A stretch of DNA of 64,000 nt from Synechococcus sp. NOUM97013 (GTDB taxonomy: Bacteria; Cyanobacteriota; Cyanobacteriia; PCC-6307; Cyanobiaceae), in NCBI RefSeq assembly GCF_014279815.1, contig NZ_CP047941.1, forward strand, positions 620,001-684,000, given 5' to 3'. Under the pieces are notes generated by a model. That model did not search any database, was not told the DNA's origin, and saw only the letters and a program-made list of their open reading frames with translations. The position numbers and the translations under genes were made by a program. Positions 7,486-14,348 of this stretch are shown piece after piece (position 1 is the stretch's first letter; the number at the start of each line of letters is the position of its first letter).

Positions 7486-8100
7486 ATGCTTTGGGTGTTC
7501 ACGCCTTTTTCCGTGTCTGTCTTCCACAAGGTCAACCGCTCTGGAAATTCAAAGGTCCTCTCCGCCGAGGAGCGTGAATTGATCCAGAAGCACCTTCCCG
7601 AGAAATACCGACTGATCACAGAAACCTTGTATTGGTCAGCAGGTCGCATCAGGGAGGTGCTCACCATCCGAGTGAGGAACCTTGTTCCTGACCGTCAGAT
7701 GGTGGTTCTGGAGCGGATGACCACCAAAACGAAGGAGACACGAGAGATCTATCTGCCTGACCACCTGATGCAGAAACTGCTGCTGCGGGTGCGTTCTCTG
7801 GATCTGGGACCTGCTGACCACTTGTTCTTCAACGAGAGTCCGACTCAAAACCAGCACTGCCGCAAGCATCTCTCCACGCAGTCCTTTGATAAGGAACTGC
7901 GCTGTGTGTGCGACTGGAACAACCTCCAGGGAATCTCATCCCACTCGTTCCGCCGCACTCAACTGACGGAGTTGTATCGGGATGGATGGTCGCTGCGAGA
8001 GATCCAGCACATCAGTGGGCATAGGTCGCTCCAGGAGTACCTGGAGATTGATAAGGCAGAGGTCGTGGACAAGTACCGCCAGCGCATGGCGACCACCTAA
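7486..8100 (+). CDS. Second tyrosine recombinase, catalytic domain only
   Basis: From the ATG at 7486 the product is 204 aa. It retains the whole catalytic set: Arg in WSAGRIREVLTIR, Lys in MTTKTKETREIYLP, box II HSFRRTQL, His in HISGHRSLQEY and a candidate nucleophile Tyr in QEYLEID. There is no N-terminal DNA-binding region of normal size, similar to short XerD-like or IntI-like proteins. In-frame codons further upstream (from 7318) exist but run through the repeated regulatory motif. It could act as an excision or second-site recombinase, or be the remnant of a longer integrase. GC-rich composition contrasts with the cargo just upstream. Confidence 0.8.
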   Translation: MLWVFTPFSVSVFHKVNRSGNSKVLSAEERELIQKHLPEKYRLITETLYWSAGRIREVLTIRVRNLVPDRQMVVLERMTTKTKETREIYLPDHLMQKLLLRVRSLDLGPADHLFFNESPTQNQHCRKHLSTQSFDKELRCVCDWNNLQGISSHSFRRTQLTELYRDGWSLREIQHISGHRSLQEYLEIDKAEVVDKYRQRMATT

Positions 8101-8110
8101 CCAGAGTTCA

Positions 8111-8461
8111 ATGCTTAATCGTTTCCACATAACAGCGGGCATCTTCCTCGCTGCTATCAATGTTCTTCCTGCATTCGCACTTCCTTGCGACACCGCATAC
8201 AAACAGTTCAGGAAACAACTCCTGACTGCTGGGTGGACCCCAGTGGATTGTGAGCAAACAGAGCGGGTCTACATCTCCGACTATCCCGAGTTATGTGCTG
8301 CGACTCGTGAGGATGTTGGATTCGCTCATTGGGAGGATCCCAGAACCGACTCCCGCTTGCGGTTCATGACTTGGGCACCAGGAGGAGTCCCGAATCAGTG
8401 TGTACCTCCCTGGTTTGATGTTGTGCGGTTGGGTCCTGAACCAGCACCAGTGGAGTCGTGA
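8111..8461 (+). CDS. Small secreted cysteine-containing protein
   Basis: This 116-residue protein begins with a classical signal peptide, a basic start then GIFLAAINVLPAFA, with likely cleavage after FALP. The mature part has four cysteines (LPCDTA, VDCEQ, ELCAA, NQCVPP) that could form two disulfides. It starts 10 bp after the second recombinase and its stop overlaps the next gene by one base (TGATG), so the three are probably one transcript. No family is recognised. It is likely periplasmic or released. Confidence 0.65.
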   Translation: MLNRFHITAGIFLAAINVLPAFALPCDTAYKQFRKQLLTAGWTPVDCEQTERVYISDYPELCAATREDVGFAHWEDPRTDSRLRFMTWAPGGVPNQCVPPWFDVVRLGPEPAPVES

Positions 8462-8646
8462 TGCCTAGTTATGTCGCCAAGGTGGAGTATGTGATCAGCA
8501 CTCAATACAGTTATTCCAAGAGGACCTGGACAATGAACATTGCAGGTCAGTTCGCTGGGAAGACCGAGAGTGCTGTGATGAAGAAATTGCGTGACCGTCA
8601 CGGTTCATCCAAGGAGATCACCATCACATCAGTTGAGTTTCGCTAA
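8461..8646 (+). CDS. Small basic protein, unknown function
   Basis: This 61-residue protein starts at the ATG overlapping the previous stop. It is predicted to be soluble, with alternating strands (AKVEYVISTQYSYS, then KEITITSVEF) and a short helix containing KKLRDRH. The compact alpha/beta look and the coupled translation support a genuine gene. No family is recognised. Confidence 0.55.
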   Translation: MPSYVAKVEYVISTQYSYSKRTWTMNIAGQFAGKTESAVMKKLRDRHGSSKEITITSVEFR

Positions 8647-8648
8647 AA

Positions 8649-8697
8649 AACTGCAATGGTATGGATCTGAACCATTGGATTCACATCTATTGCAGTT
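8649..8697. terminator. Inverted repeat between convergent element genes
   Basis: AACTGCAAT at 8649-8657 pairs with ATTGCAGTT at 8689-8697. An alternative inner hairpin pairs AATGGT (8655-8660) with ACCATT (8671-8676). It sits three bases after the stop of the plus-strand operon and before the end of the minus-strand operon. A bidirectional transcription stop is the simplest role, although there is no strong T-run. Confidence 0.4.
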
Positions 8698-8787
8698 GTA
8701 TTGCAAAAGTTTCGTGTTTTTCGTTAGATTCAATGACTCATGTATCAATGTGGACGAAAACGGGTTTACAGAAAAAGAGTGATTGAA

Positions 8788-9135
8788 TTATTCCAAGCCA
8801 CGCCACGAATTATCTCTATTTTTTAGATCACGGATTTTCTGTGAACGAGGGTCACCTCCCTCTGTACTTGGGTTCTTGGTTTTGCGTTTCTTTGAGTTCT
8901 TGCGTTCTTGTAACTCCTGTGACCTGCGGATGTCCTCTCGCATCTGACGAAATGATTTACCGCCCTCCTGCTCATGGAAGTTGGCGATGCCTCCCACATA
9001 GATCAAGTTGGAGTCGTCTTTGGGACTGTCGCCCTGGGGTACATCAACGCTTGAGGGGTCCTTGGATTGCCCTCTGCCCTTGAGTGTCTTGATTCGTTTG
9101 CGACTGTCCTTGCGCTTCCGATCAGATTCATTCAC
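8788..9135 (-). CDS. Highly charged small protein, unknown function
   Basis: The protein is 115 aa and dominated by Lys, Arg, Glu, Asp and Ser, with runs such as RKRKDSRKRIKTLKGRG and ERKNSKKRKTKN. Only a short central part (SNLIYVGGIANFHEQEGG) looks ordered. It starts at a GTG overlapping the stop of the upstream gene (GTGA). It is the last gene of a four-gene minus-strand run. A nucleic-acid-binding role is possible from charge alone; no family is recognised. Confidence 0.6.
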   Translation of the reverse strand: MNESDRKRKDSRKRIKTLKGRGQSKDPSSVDVPQGDSPKDDSNLIYVGGIANFHEQEGGKSFRQMREDIRRSQELQERKNSKKRKTKNPSTEGGDPRSQKIRDLKNRDNSWRGLE

Positions 9136-9281
9136 AGCACTTTGCCTCCTTTCCTCTTCATGTCGGCGTAAGGTTTCTCAATCAGATCTTCAACGATCAG
9201 ATTTGCCTTTTTGTTGCTGTGACGCTTGCTGATGTCGGTCAGCATGGACATTGTGGTGTCGCTGATGGATAAGGCTTTCAT
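9132..9281 (-). CDS. 49-residue protein, possible antitoxin- or Arc-like
   Basis: Reads MKALSISDTTMSMLTDISKR and continues to a KANLIVEDLIEKPYADMK helix. Its ATG overlaps the stop of the upstream gene (ATGA) and its TGA overlaps the GTG of the downstream gene, so it sits within a chain of coupled tiny genes. A short strand followed by two helices is compatible with a ribbon-helix-helix fold, but the match is weak. Confidence 0.5.
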   Translation of the reverse strand: MKALSISDTTMSMLTDISKRHSNKKANLIVEDLIEKPYADMKRKGGKVL

Positions 9282-9457
9282 TTACTTGCTAGTTGTCGTT
9301 TCTGCTCTTGCAGAAGTTGTTTGTGGATGTTCCTCTTCACCCAACCTGATTTTGTAGTGAAGTTGTCCTTGCAGTATCGGTCAAACTCCTTGAGGAGGAC
9401 TAACTCTTCTGCTGTAAAATGTACGCTAATATTGCGTCCTGTTGGAAGCGTGTGCAT
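9278..9457 (-). CDS. Ribbon-helix-helix type DNA-binding protein
   Basis: This 59-residue protein contains GRNISVHFTAEELVLLKEFD, then a helix with SGWVKRNIHKQLL. This is the strand-helix-helix pattern of CopG/Arc-type repressors. A good ribosome site (AAGGA) lies about nine bases before the ATG, and the stop overlaps the next start. It is the best candidate in the element for the regulator that reads the repeated ACGAC/GTCGT palindrome, but that pairing is inference. Confidence 0.55.
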   Translation of the reverse strand: MHTLPTGRNISVHFTAEELVLLKEFDRYCKDNFTTKSGWVKRNIHKQLLQEQKRQLASK

Positions 9458-9627
9458 GATTCTGTTTCCTTGTAAATACGGATTCTCCTGTCTAGATCTA
9501 CCTTACACTCTCTCAGGAGAGTGTGTAACCAAGACCAGCGTGCATCATCAAGTTTTTCGGCATAATCTTCGCTGATGTCCGCTAAATAGGAGTACGAATA
9601 CATTCTTCGTTTGCGAGAGTGAGACAT
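9400..9627 (-). CDS. 75-residue basic protein, unknown function
   Basis: The frame starts at ATG with an AGGG site shortly upstream and begins with SHSRKRRMYSYSYLADISED. It overlaps the start of the ribbon-helix-helix gene by 58 bases in another frame, which is long even for compact elements, so one of the two starts may be wrong. Rich in Arg, Tyr and acidic residues; no family recognised. Confidence 0.4.
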   Translation of the reverse strand: MSHSRKRRMYSYSYLADISEDYAEKLDDARWSWLHTLLRECKVDLDRRIRIYKETESCTRFQQDAILAYILQQKS

Positions 9628-9630
9628 GAT

Positions 9631-9660
9631 GACCCTTCGGTGGTAGAGGGGTCCCTTTTT
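9631..9660. promoter_or_regulatory. Hairpin in the leader of the minus-strand small-gene run
   Basis: GACCC (9631-9635) pairs with GGGTC (9649-9653), followed on the plus strand by a T-run. As a terminator it would stop plus-strand transcripts entering this region. On the minus strand it lies in the 5' leader close to the start at 9627 and could be an operator or leader hairpin. The rest of 9628-9853 shows no gene. Confidence 0.3.
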
Positions 9661-9853
9661 ATGCGCTCAATTCAATGACACCAGTTTGCATCAGATTTAC
9701 ATAATTATTGTTGATTGCGTGAATATATTTATATAGTTTGTGTTCTTTGGATGTCCATATCTTCAGTGCTTGCTGTCTTAACCAACGAGCACTGCATAGT
9801 TAAAAAACATGATTTCCTCGCCATCGCATTCCGCCACATTGCGGAGTGTTTGA

Positions 9854-10783
9854 TCAGTATTTCAACCAGTCCTCCAGTGTGTTCTGCACCTTCTCGGCAA
9901 GGTGCGGGTGCTGTTGAGCGATCTCACGCAGACGCCTGCGGTAGTTGAAGCGTTGACCCCGTGAGTCGGTCTTCAGGTACTCCAGGGCAATCTTGTGGAT
10001 GTAGTCATGGGCATGCAAACTCCAGAACCCATCACGCCCACCACGGACCCTGTTCAGGAATCCAGTGAAATCCGACATAGGACCTTGGATCAGGTCTTCT
10101 AGCGACTGCAGATTGAAGAGCGTCTTCAGGTTGTCGGGTGCGTCCTTCCAGGTGGTCTTGAGGTCGTTGAGCAGTTTCCCGACCATTTCATGGGATCTGT
10201 CCTTATTCCTTCGCAGGCGCAGGGCGGTTGTGGACTGATCCTCCTGGTGCTGTGTCTTGAACCCGTAGGTTGTGACCAACTTTTCCAAGTCGCTCTTAAA
10301 CCGTTCCAGGTGCTCTGGATCAAGAGCAGATGGACCGAGGACAGTCGCTATGGGACTGAAGTCAGTTGGTACTGCCTCCTGGGTCCCAACGAAGCGAAAC
10401 TCTTTTAACCAGCGTGTGAGAACACCCTGGGAAACACCTGGGTGCAGTGCGCCGCTGTTCACCGCCTCCTTCAGTTCCTCATCGTTCAGGCAGTGGACCT
10501 GATGGATCGTTGTGTACGAGGGAGGCAGGTGTTCCTGGATCCCTTCCAGGCGGTCATCAAGACCGATCTGCAGGAGTTTGGACGTGATTTTCTGACCCTT
10601 GCCCCAGCGATCACGAAGGTCCTTGAACTCCGATTCAGGAAGGGTCTCCTTCGCAGTGCTGATGGTTCTGCAGATCTGGAGAACACCGTCAACGGATTCC
10701 ATTGACCCCTGAACCAGGACCTCTAGGAATTCAGTCGTTGTCGTGGGTGTTGCTGCCTTCTTCATGCGGTCAAGGTACGACAC
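9854..10783 (-). CDS. 309-residue element protein, possible DNA-binding/replication accessory
   Basis: The start is GTG at 10783 or ATG six codons later. The largely helical sequence has a segment around residues 85-125 (HLPPSYTTIHQVHCLNDEEL, then NSGALHPGVSQGVLTRWLKE). From memory this resembles a domain seen in phage and plasmid proteins with the pattern LPSSYxxLYxLxxLxxEEL. The C-terminal half is rich in Arg and His and may bind nucleic acid. It is transcribed alone, away from a pair of regulatory repeats at 10777-10826. A function cannot be assigned. Confidence 0.65.
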   Translation of the reverse strand: MSYLDRMKKAATPTTTTEFLEVLVQGSMESVDGVLQICRTISTAKETLPESEFKDLRDRWGKGQKITSKLLQIGLDDRLEGIQEHLPPSYTTIHQVHCLNDEELKEAVNSGALHPGVSQGVLTRWLKEFRFVGTQEAVPTDFSPIATVLGPSALDPEHLERFKSDLEKLVTTYGFKTQHQEDQSTTALRLRRNKDRSHEMVGKLLNDLKTTWKDAPDNLKTLFNLQSLEDLIQGPMSDFTGFLNRVRGGRDGFWSLHAHDYIHKIALEYLKTDSRGQRFNYRRRLREIAQQHPHLAEKVQNTLEDWLKY

Positions 10784-10826
10784 TCTCTGCGCCAGATCAA
10801 CGACTCTCTCTGTAGTTGGTTGTCGT
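10777..10826. promoter_or_regulatory. Regulatory repeats upstream of the 309-residue gene
   Basis: Two copies of ACGAC followed by TCTCT lie at 10777-10788 and 10800-10811. The second is matched by GTCGT at 10822-10826 to give a dyad. They lie at and just upstream of the minus-strand start, as an autoregulatory operator would. The remainder of 10827-11022 shows no supported gene. Confidence 0.45.
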
Positions 10827-11022
10827 TAGGGCGGGAACCGCACCCTGAAGCGCCAGAACTACTGCAAAACCTGCATTTTTGTTTGTCCCAGGTTGTTCTG
10901 GGTCTACTGCCTGTCGTTGATGACCACCCTTCTCGTAGTCAAGAGCAGCGCCTGCCTGCAGAGATACTACCATCTCTTTACGGAGAAAGTCGTAGGTTCT
11001 GTGCTTCTCTCTGAAGTTGTAT

Positions 11023-11049
11023 ACGACTGTCTCCGTGCAGAGAATGTCG
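11023..11049. promoter_or_regulatory. Near-perfect palindrome upstream of small gene at 11088
   Basis: ACGAC, two bases, TCTC, the six-base centre CGTGCA, GAGA, two bases, GTCGT: both arm pairs are exact complements. It is the best copy of the repeat family also seen at 7459, 10777 and 10800, with half-sites at 7340 and 13227. The symmetry is typical of a dimeric repressor site, although as RNA it would also fold into a hairpin. Confidence 0.55.
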
Positions 11050-11087
11050 TTCTATCGTATGTGCATCGAAACGAGGGAGGCAACCCG

Positions 11088-11276
11088 ATGACCGCCGCCA
11101 CCACTCAATCCATCCAGATCAACCAGGAGCAGTACAGCGCCCTTGAAGAACTCCTGATGGGTGTGCTCTACGAGGGAACCCTCCACTACAGCGACGACAG
11201 GGATTCCGAGTTCAACGCTCTCGGTGCGATCTACGACCAACTGGTGGATCTGCGACAGGAAGAGATCTCCTGCTGA
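11088..11276 (+). CDS. 62-residue acidic protein, unknown function
   Basis: The ATG at 11088 is chosen because a strong ribosome site (GGGAGG) lies seven bases upstream; the frame stays open to 10893 but without a comparable site. The sequence is acidic and helical (QEQYSALEELLMGVLYEG, then EFNALGAIYDQLVDLRQEE). It lies directly downstream of the palindrome at 11023. No family is recognised. Confidence 0.65.
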   Translation: MTAATTQSIQINQEQYSALEELLMGVLYEGTLHYSDDRDSEFNALGAIYDQLVDLRQEEISC

Positions 11277-11321
11277 ACCTGCTTCAACTACCTGCCCTTA
11301 CAAACCTCATTGACTCAACAG

Positions 11322-11717
11322 ATGTTCCAGATCACCGCTGCAACCAACACCGAAGTGACTCCCTGCACTCTTCCCTCTGAAGATCGGGCATACCTGTCCG
11401 CCATGAAGAGGGCAAAGAAGTTGCCCGAGGTTCAGCAGAACGAGACCTTTGCCGATGCGGTTGCGTTCCTGGAGGTTTGCTTCAAGGAGCGTGTGAAAGA
11501 AGGAGAGCGCACTGGATCCAACAGGAACGAAGGGTCTCTTGGATCCGTTTGGGAGGCAATGCAGTGTGCTGAAGCGTTGGAGAACCTGATTGAGTCCGAC
11601 GCCTGGAGCGGTACTGATCACCTGCTGTGTCGCCTCAACTGCCTCACTGGAGTCATTGAGGCAATTTGCTTTATGGCGGAACGGCCTGCCGTCACTGGGA
11701 AGGACTTCCTCGCTTGA
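11322..11717 (+). CDS. 131-residue element protein, unknown function
   Basis: The start is ATG at 11322 or TTG at 11310; neither has a clear ribosome site. A predicted helical body contains DAVAFLEVCFKERVKEGE and a Cys-rich C-terminal half (MQCAEAL, LLCRLNCL, ICFMAE). It follows the 62-residue gene by 45 bases in the same direction, so it is likely co-transcribed. No family is recognised. Confidence 0.6.
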   Translation: MFQITAATNTEVTPCTLPSEDRAYLSAMKRAKKLPEVQQNETFADAVAFLEVCFKERVKEGERTGSNRNEGSLGSVWEAMQCAEALENLIESDAWSGTDHLLCRLNCLTGVIEAICFMAERPAVTGKDFLA

Positions 11718-11911
11718 TGCTGTGACGACAGCAGACCGTCAATAAATAACCAGTACCTAGTGCTGGAGTGCCCGACAAACAAGGCGAATAGAGCAGCACT
11801 TCATAGAACCGAACTGAATACTTCCGAACTCATCCAACAAACTTGCTTGAATCATTTACGTGCATAACTGTTCAATACATCCATCGCTCTGAACTTACGT
11901 GCGATGAGGAT

Positions 11912-12190
11912 ATGACTAGTGTTTTTAAGGAAAAGTGTTACTGGGTTGCCTTGGGAGATGGTGTCCCTGATCTATTGGAATTGGAATACGATGACCCTGC
12001 TGAACAGTACGCAGAACCTAGTAATGTTCTCCAAGCCATCTCCGACAGCGGTGTATTAAATCTTGTACCTTCTGGTCAAGAGGATCATTGTCATCGCATT
12101 GTGTTCAGGGATTTAATGCGTAAACTGGACGAACTACCTTCTGACTCACCATCTGGTCGTTGGTTCTTTAGGTGCGTGGATAGCGACTGA
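11912..12190 (+). CDS. 92-residue acidic protein, unknown function
   Basis: The start at ATG 11912 gives MTSVFKEKCYWVALGDGVP; the frame is open from a TTG at 11843. It is acidic and probably alpha/beta with a C-terminal GRWFFRCVDSD. A/T content rises compared with the genes to its left. No family is recognised. Confidence 0.5.
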   Translation: MTSVFKEKCYWVALGDGVPDLLELEYDDPAEQYAEPSNVLQAISDSGVLNLVPSGQEDHCHRIVFRDLMRKLDELPSDSPSGRWFFRCVDSD

Positions 12191-12578
12191 TGCTGATCAA
12201 ATCGTTCTGTTGAGTAACTGATTGCTCTTTTCAACTGCTAGACGCTTGTGCAGAGCAGAGTATCCAACTCTGTGCTACTTCATGAGCATCTCTTCAAGGT
12301 CAGTGATGTAGTCCTCACTGGAGGAAAAACTAATGTGTTTCATCTTGGGTGCCTTACTGGATTCCATTTGGATTCAATCTGTACCGTTGCCTTAACTGTA
12401 TTTAGGTCTAGATCAGTTGGTGTGACTGAAGAGTAAGTTGTTTGAGTTCGTTCTCTGTCTCTGGAATTGAGTGCCTCTGTGCTCTAGAACTCTTCAAGGA
12501 ACTATAGAATCAATATTCCGAAGATACTCAAAGTTTATTTATGCAAAAACTAACTACTTTCTGGACAGCTGTTAACAA
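12191..12578. other. Spacer within the element, no supported gene
   Basis: About 390 bases without a convincing frame. A 30-codon minus-strand frame ending near 12280 (with KMKHISFSSSEDYI) is protein-like but too short to call. The promoter of the zinc-ribbon gene at 12579 is expected in the AT-rich part after 12500. Confidence 0.4.
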
Positions 12579-13193
12579 ATGGAAACAAACAAGTACGCCA
12601 ATCCCTTTGGGGATGGTGGGCAACTATCGTTGTCTCAATCAATCACTGACGAACAGAAATGGCGTTACTGGTTAGAGGTTATTGATCGTGGTGTGATCAG
12701 CGACATCTCCCATCAACTCCAAGGTTTTGAGCAGCAGCACTCTGGTCGGTCAGTCAATGACATCTTCCGCTGCCCCTTCTGTTCGGCACAGCAGAAAACT
12801 GCCTATGAGAAGACGAGGGTCACTGCGTGCCTTCGTGAAACAGGAGGTCGTTATGGATCCAGCAGCAGAGGCGGATATCAGTTCCACTGCTTCCGTTGCA
12901 AGAGCACTCACACGCTCTTCCAGTTCCTTGAGGCGACGGAGAACGGTCAGATCGCTGATCAGTACCGCTGGGACCGCTTCCGTCGGAAACTCACTGGTGC
13001 TGGATGGAACTGTCCGTTGCCTCCCAAAGAGCAGCGTGATGCCCTGAAGAATCCGCTGTACGCAGGCAGTGATGTTCCTCCTCCTTCCAAGGCGGACCGT
13101 GCAGCAGCGCATAGGCGCCGTTACGAGGACCAGAGGCGCCTTGATTACATCCACAAACATAGATGCCCTCCGCCCAGGGGCAAGAGCGATTGA
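12579..13193 (+). CDS. Zinc-ribbon protein resembling a cyanophage hypothetical
   Basis: This 204-residue protein has a zinc ribbon made of FRCPFCSAQQKTAYEK and, after about 45 residues, FHCFRCKSTHTLFQFLEA. From memory this layout (C-x2-C, basic loop, aromatic strand, C-x2-C, then an FL helix) resembles a hypothetical zinc-ribbon protein common in T4-like cyanophages and the zinc-binding start of some primases. No primase catalytic domain follows; the C-terminus is basic (AAHRRRYEDQRR). A DNA-related role in the element is likely. It is the last gene before the right-end arm sites. Confidence 0.65.
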   Translation: METNKYANPFGDGGQLSLSQSITDEQKWRYWLEVIDRGVISDISHQLQGFEQQHSGRSVNDIFRCPFCSAQQKTAYEKTRVTACLRETGGRYGSSSRGGYQFHCFRCKSTHTLFQFLEATENGQIADQYRWDRFRRKLTGAGWNCPLPPKEQRDALKNPLYAGSDVPPPSKADRAAAHRRRYEDQRRLDYIHKHRCPPPRGKSD

Positions 13194-13258
13194 GGGTCCT
13201 CCTGGGTGTCTCTGCCGTTCTGCTTCAGAGATGTCGTTTGGTTTGAGGGTGGTAATGC

Positions 13259-13374
13259 GTTGATCCCACCCGTCATTTGGGAAAATAGTGCGGTTGATCT
13301 GGCGGGATCAACAAACGGATCAACAGGTCTCGTAATTACTGGGGTTTTCGCTCTGGGATCAACAAGGGATCAAC
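13259..13374. repeat. Right-end recombinase arm-type sites
   Basis: One inverted GTTGATCCC at 13259-13267, then pairs of direct GGGATCAAC/GGATCAAC at 13304-13324 and 13355-13374. The pair at 13355 is identical over 20 bases to the left-end pair at 2699. The last copy ends 53 bp before the right core. Between the pairs is GTAATTACTGGGG, which may also serve the glyQ promoter. Confidence 0.7.
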
Positions 13375-13421
13375 AGATTTCACCGCCCTAAACCCCCACC
13401 ATCACAAGAATAGACCAACAT

Positions 13422-14309
13422 ATGCACTTCCAGGACATCATCAGCACCCTCAATCGTTTCTGGTCAGAACAGGGGTGCCTGTTGTTGCAGCCCTATGACA
13501 CCGAGAAAGGGGCTGGCACCATGAGCCCGCACACGGTGTTGCGAGCCATCGGTCCTGAGCCTTGGGCGGTGGCCTATCCCGAGCCCTGTCGTCGTCCCAC
13601 CGACGGTCGATACGGCGACAATCCCAACCGGGCGCAGCACTATTTCCAATATCAAGTGCTGATCAAGCCATCACCTGACGGTATTCAGGAGACCTACCTC
13701 GCGTCTCTTGAAGCGTTGGGCATTCGAGCTGCGGATCACGACATCCGTTTTGTCGAAGACAACTGGGAGTCCCCCACCCTTGGCGCTTGGGGTGTGGGTT
13801 GGGAGGTGTGGCTGGATGGCATGGAAGTGACCCAGTTCACCTACTTCCAGCAGTGCGGGGGTCTGGATTGCAAGCCGGTGTCCATTGAGATCACCTACGG
13901 CCTTGAGCGGCTGGCGATGTACCTCCAGGATGTTGAGAACATCTGGGATCTCAGCTGGAACGGCGAGCGCAGTTATGGCGACATCTGGCTGCCTTTTGAG
14001 AAGGGGCAGTGCCATTTCAATTTCGAGGCGTCCAATCCGGAGCGTCTCAAGCAATTGTTCGCCATTTATGAAGCGGAAGCGGCGGATCTCATCGATAAGA
14101 ACCTGCCGGCACCGGCCTTGGACTTCGTGCTCAAGTGCAGTCACACCTTCAACCTGCTGGAGGCCCGTGGCGTGATTTCAGTGACCGAGCGCACCGCCAC
14201 CATTGGCCGCATCCGCAACCTGGCTCGCAAGGTGGCGGAAGCCTGGCTGGCGGAACGGGAGGCCTTGGGCTTCCCGCTGTTGAACCGGGAAGCGGCGACG
14301 GCGGCCTGA
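13422..14309 (+). CDS. glyQ: Glycyl-tRNA synthetase alpha subunit
   Basis: This 295-residue protein is the normal length for the alpha subunit of the heterotetrameric bacterial glycyl-tRNA synthetase, which activates glycine with ATP and acts with GlyS. Family blocks include [50 protein letters not shown] and [20 protein letters not shown]. The gene is intact, but its leader and first codons lie on the element side of the recombination core, so its promoter now comes from the element's right end. The displaced host start is at 2624. Confidence 0.97.
   Translation: MHFQDIISTLNRFWSEQGCLLLQPYDTEKGAGTMSPHTVLRAIGPEPWAVAYPEPCRRPTDGRYGDNPNRAQHYFQYQVLIKPSPDGIQETYLASLEALGIRAADHDIRFVEDNWESPTLGAWGVGWEVWLDGMEVTQFTYFQQCGGLDCKPVSIEITYGLERLAMYLQDVENIWDLSWNGERSYGDIWLPFEKGQCHFNFEASNPERLKQLFAIYEAEAADLIDKNLPAPALDFVLKCSHTFNLLEARGVISVTERTATIGRIRNLARKVAEAWLAEREALGFPLLNREAATAA
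13428..13443 (+). repeat. Right attachment core (attR)
   Basis: TTCCAGGACATCATCA lies within glyQ codons 3-8 and is identical to 2630-2645. It marks the right boundary of the integrated element. Confidence 0.75.
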
Positions 14310-14325
14310 ACCACGGGGAACCCTT

Positions 14326-14348
14326 GCATCACCTTGCGCGGGTGATGC
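14326..14348 (+). promoter_or_regulatory. Perfect 8-bp hairpin directly before comEC start
   Basis: GCATCACC pairs with GGTGATGC around a seven-base loop, and the stem ends one base before the comEC ATG. No T-run follows, so it is a weak terminator for glyQ at best. It would more likely hide the ribosome site of comEC and lower its translation. Confidence 0.5.

Larger units (their letters stand above)
2630..13443. mobile_element. Integrated element of about 10.8 kb with glyQ 5' end as attachment site
   Basis: The boundaries are set by the identical core TTCCAGGACATCATCA at 2630-2645 and 13428-13443, both lying in glyQ codons 3-8. Just inside each core are clusters of GGGATCAAC, beginning 54 bp inside the left core and ending 53 bp outside the right core. 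The element carries a full-length tyrosine recombinase near its left end, a second recombinase, small DNA-binding proteins, a zinc-ribbon protein and a two-gene surface-sugar cargo. No capsid, tail, terminase or conjugation gene is seen, so it resembles a satellite or small integrative element rather than a prophage. It is comparable in size and style to the integrative elements described from picocyanobacteria, but those known to me use tRNA genes. Confidence 0.85.

Noticed and set aside
2630-13443. Reading the element as a complete prophage
   Set aside because: No terminase, portal, capsid, tail or lysis gene was seen and the size is too small; a satellite-like or integrative element fits better.
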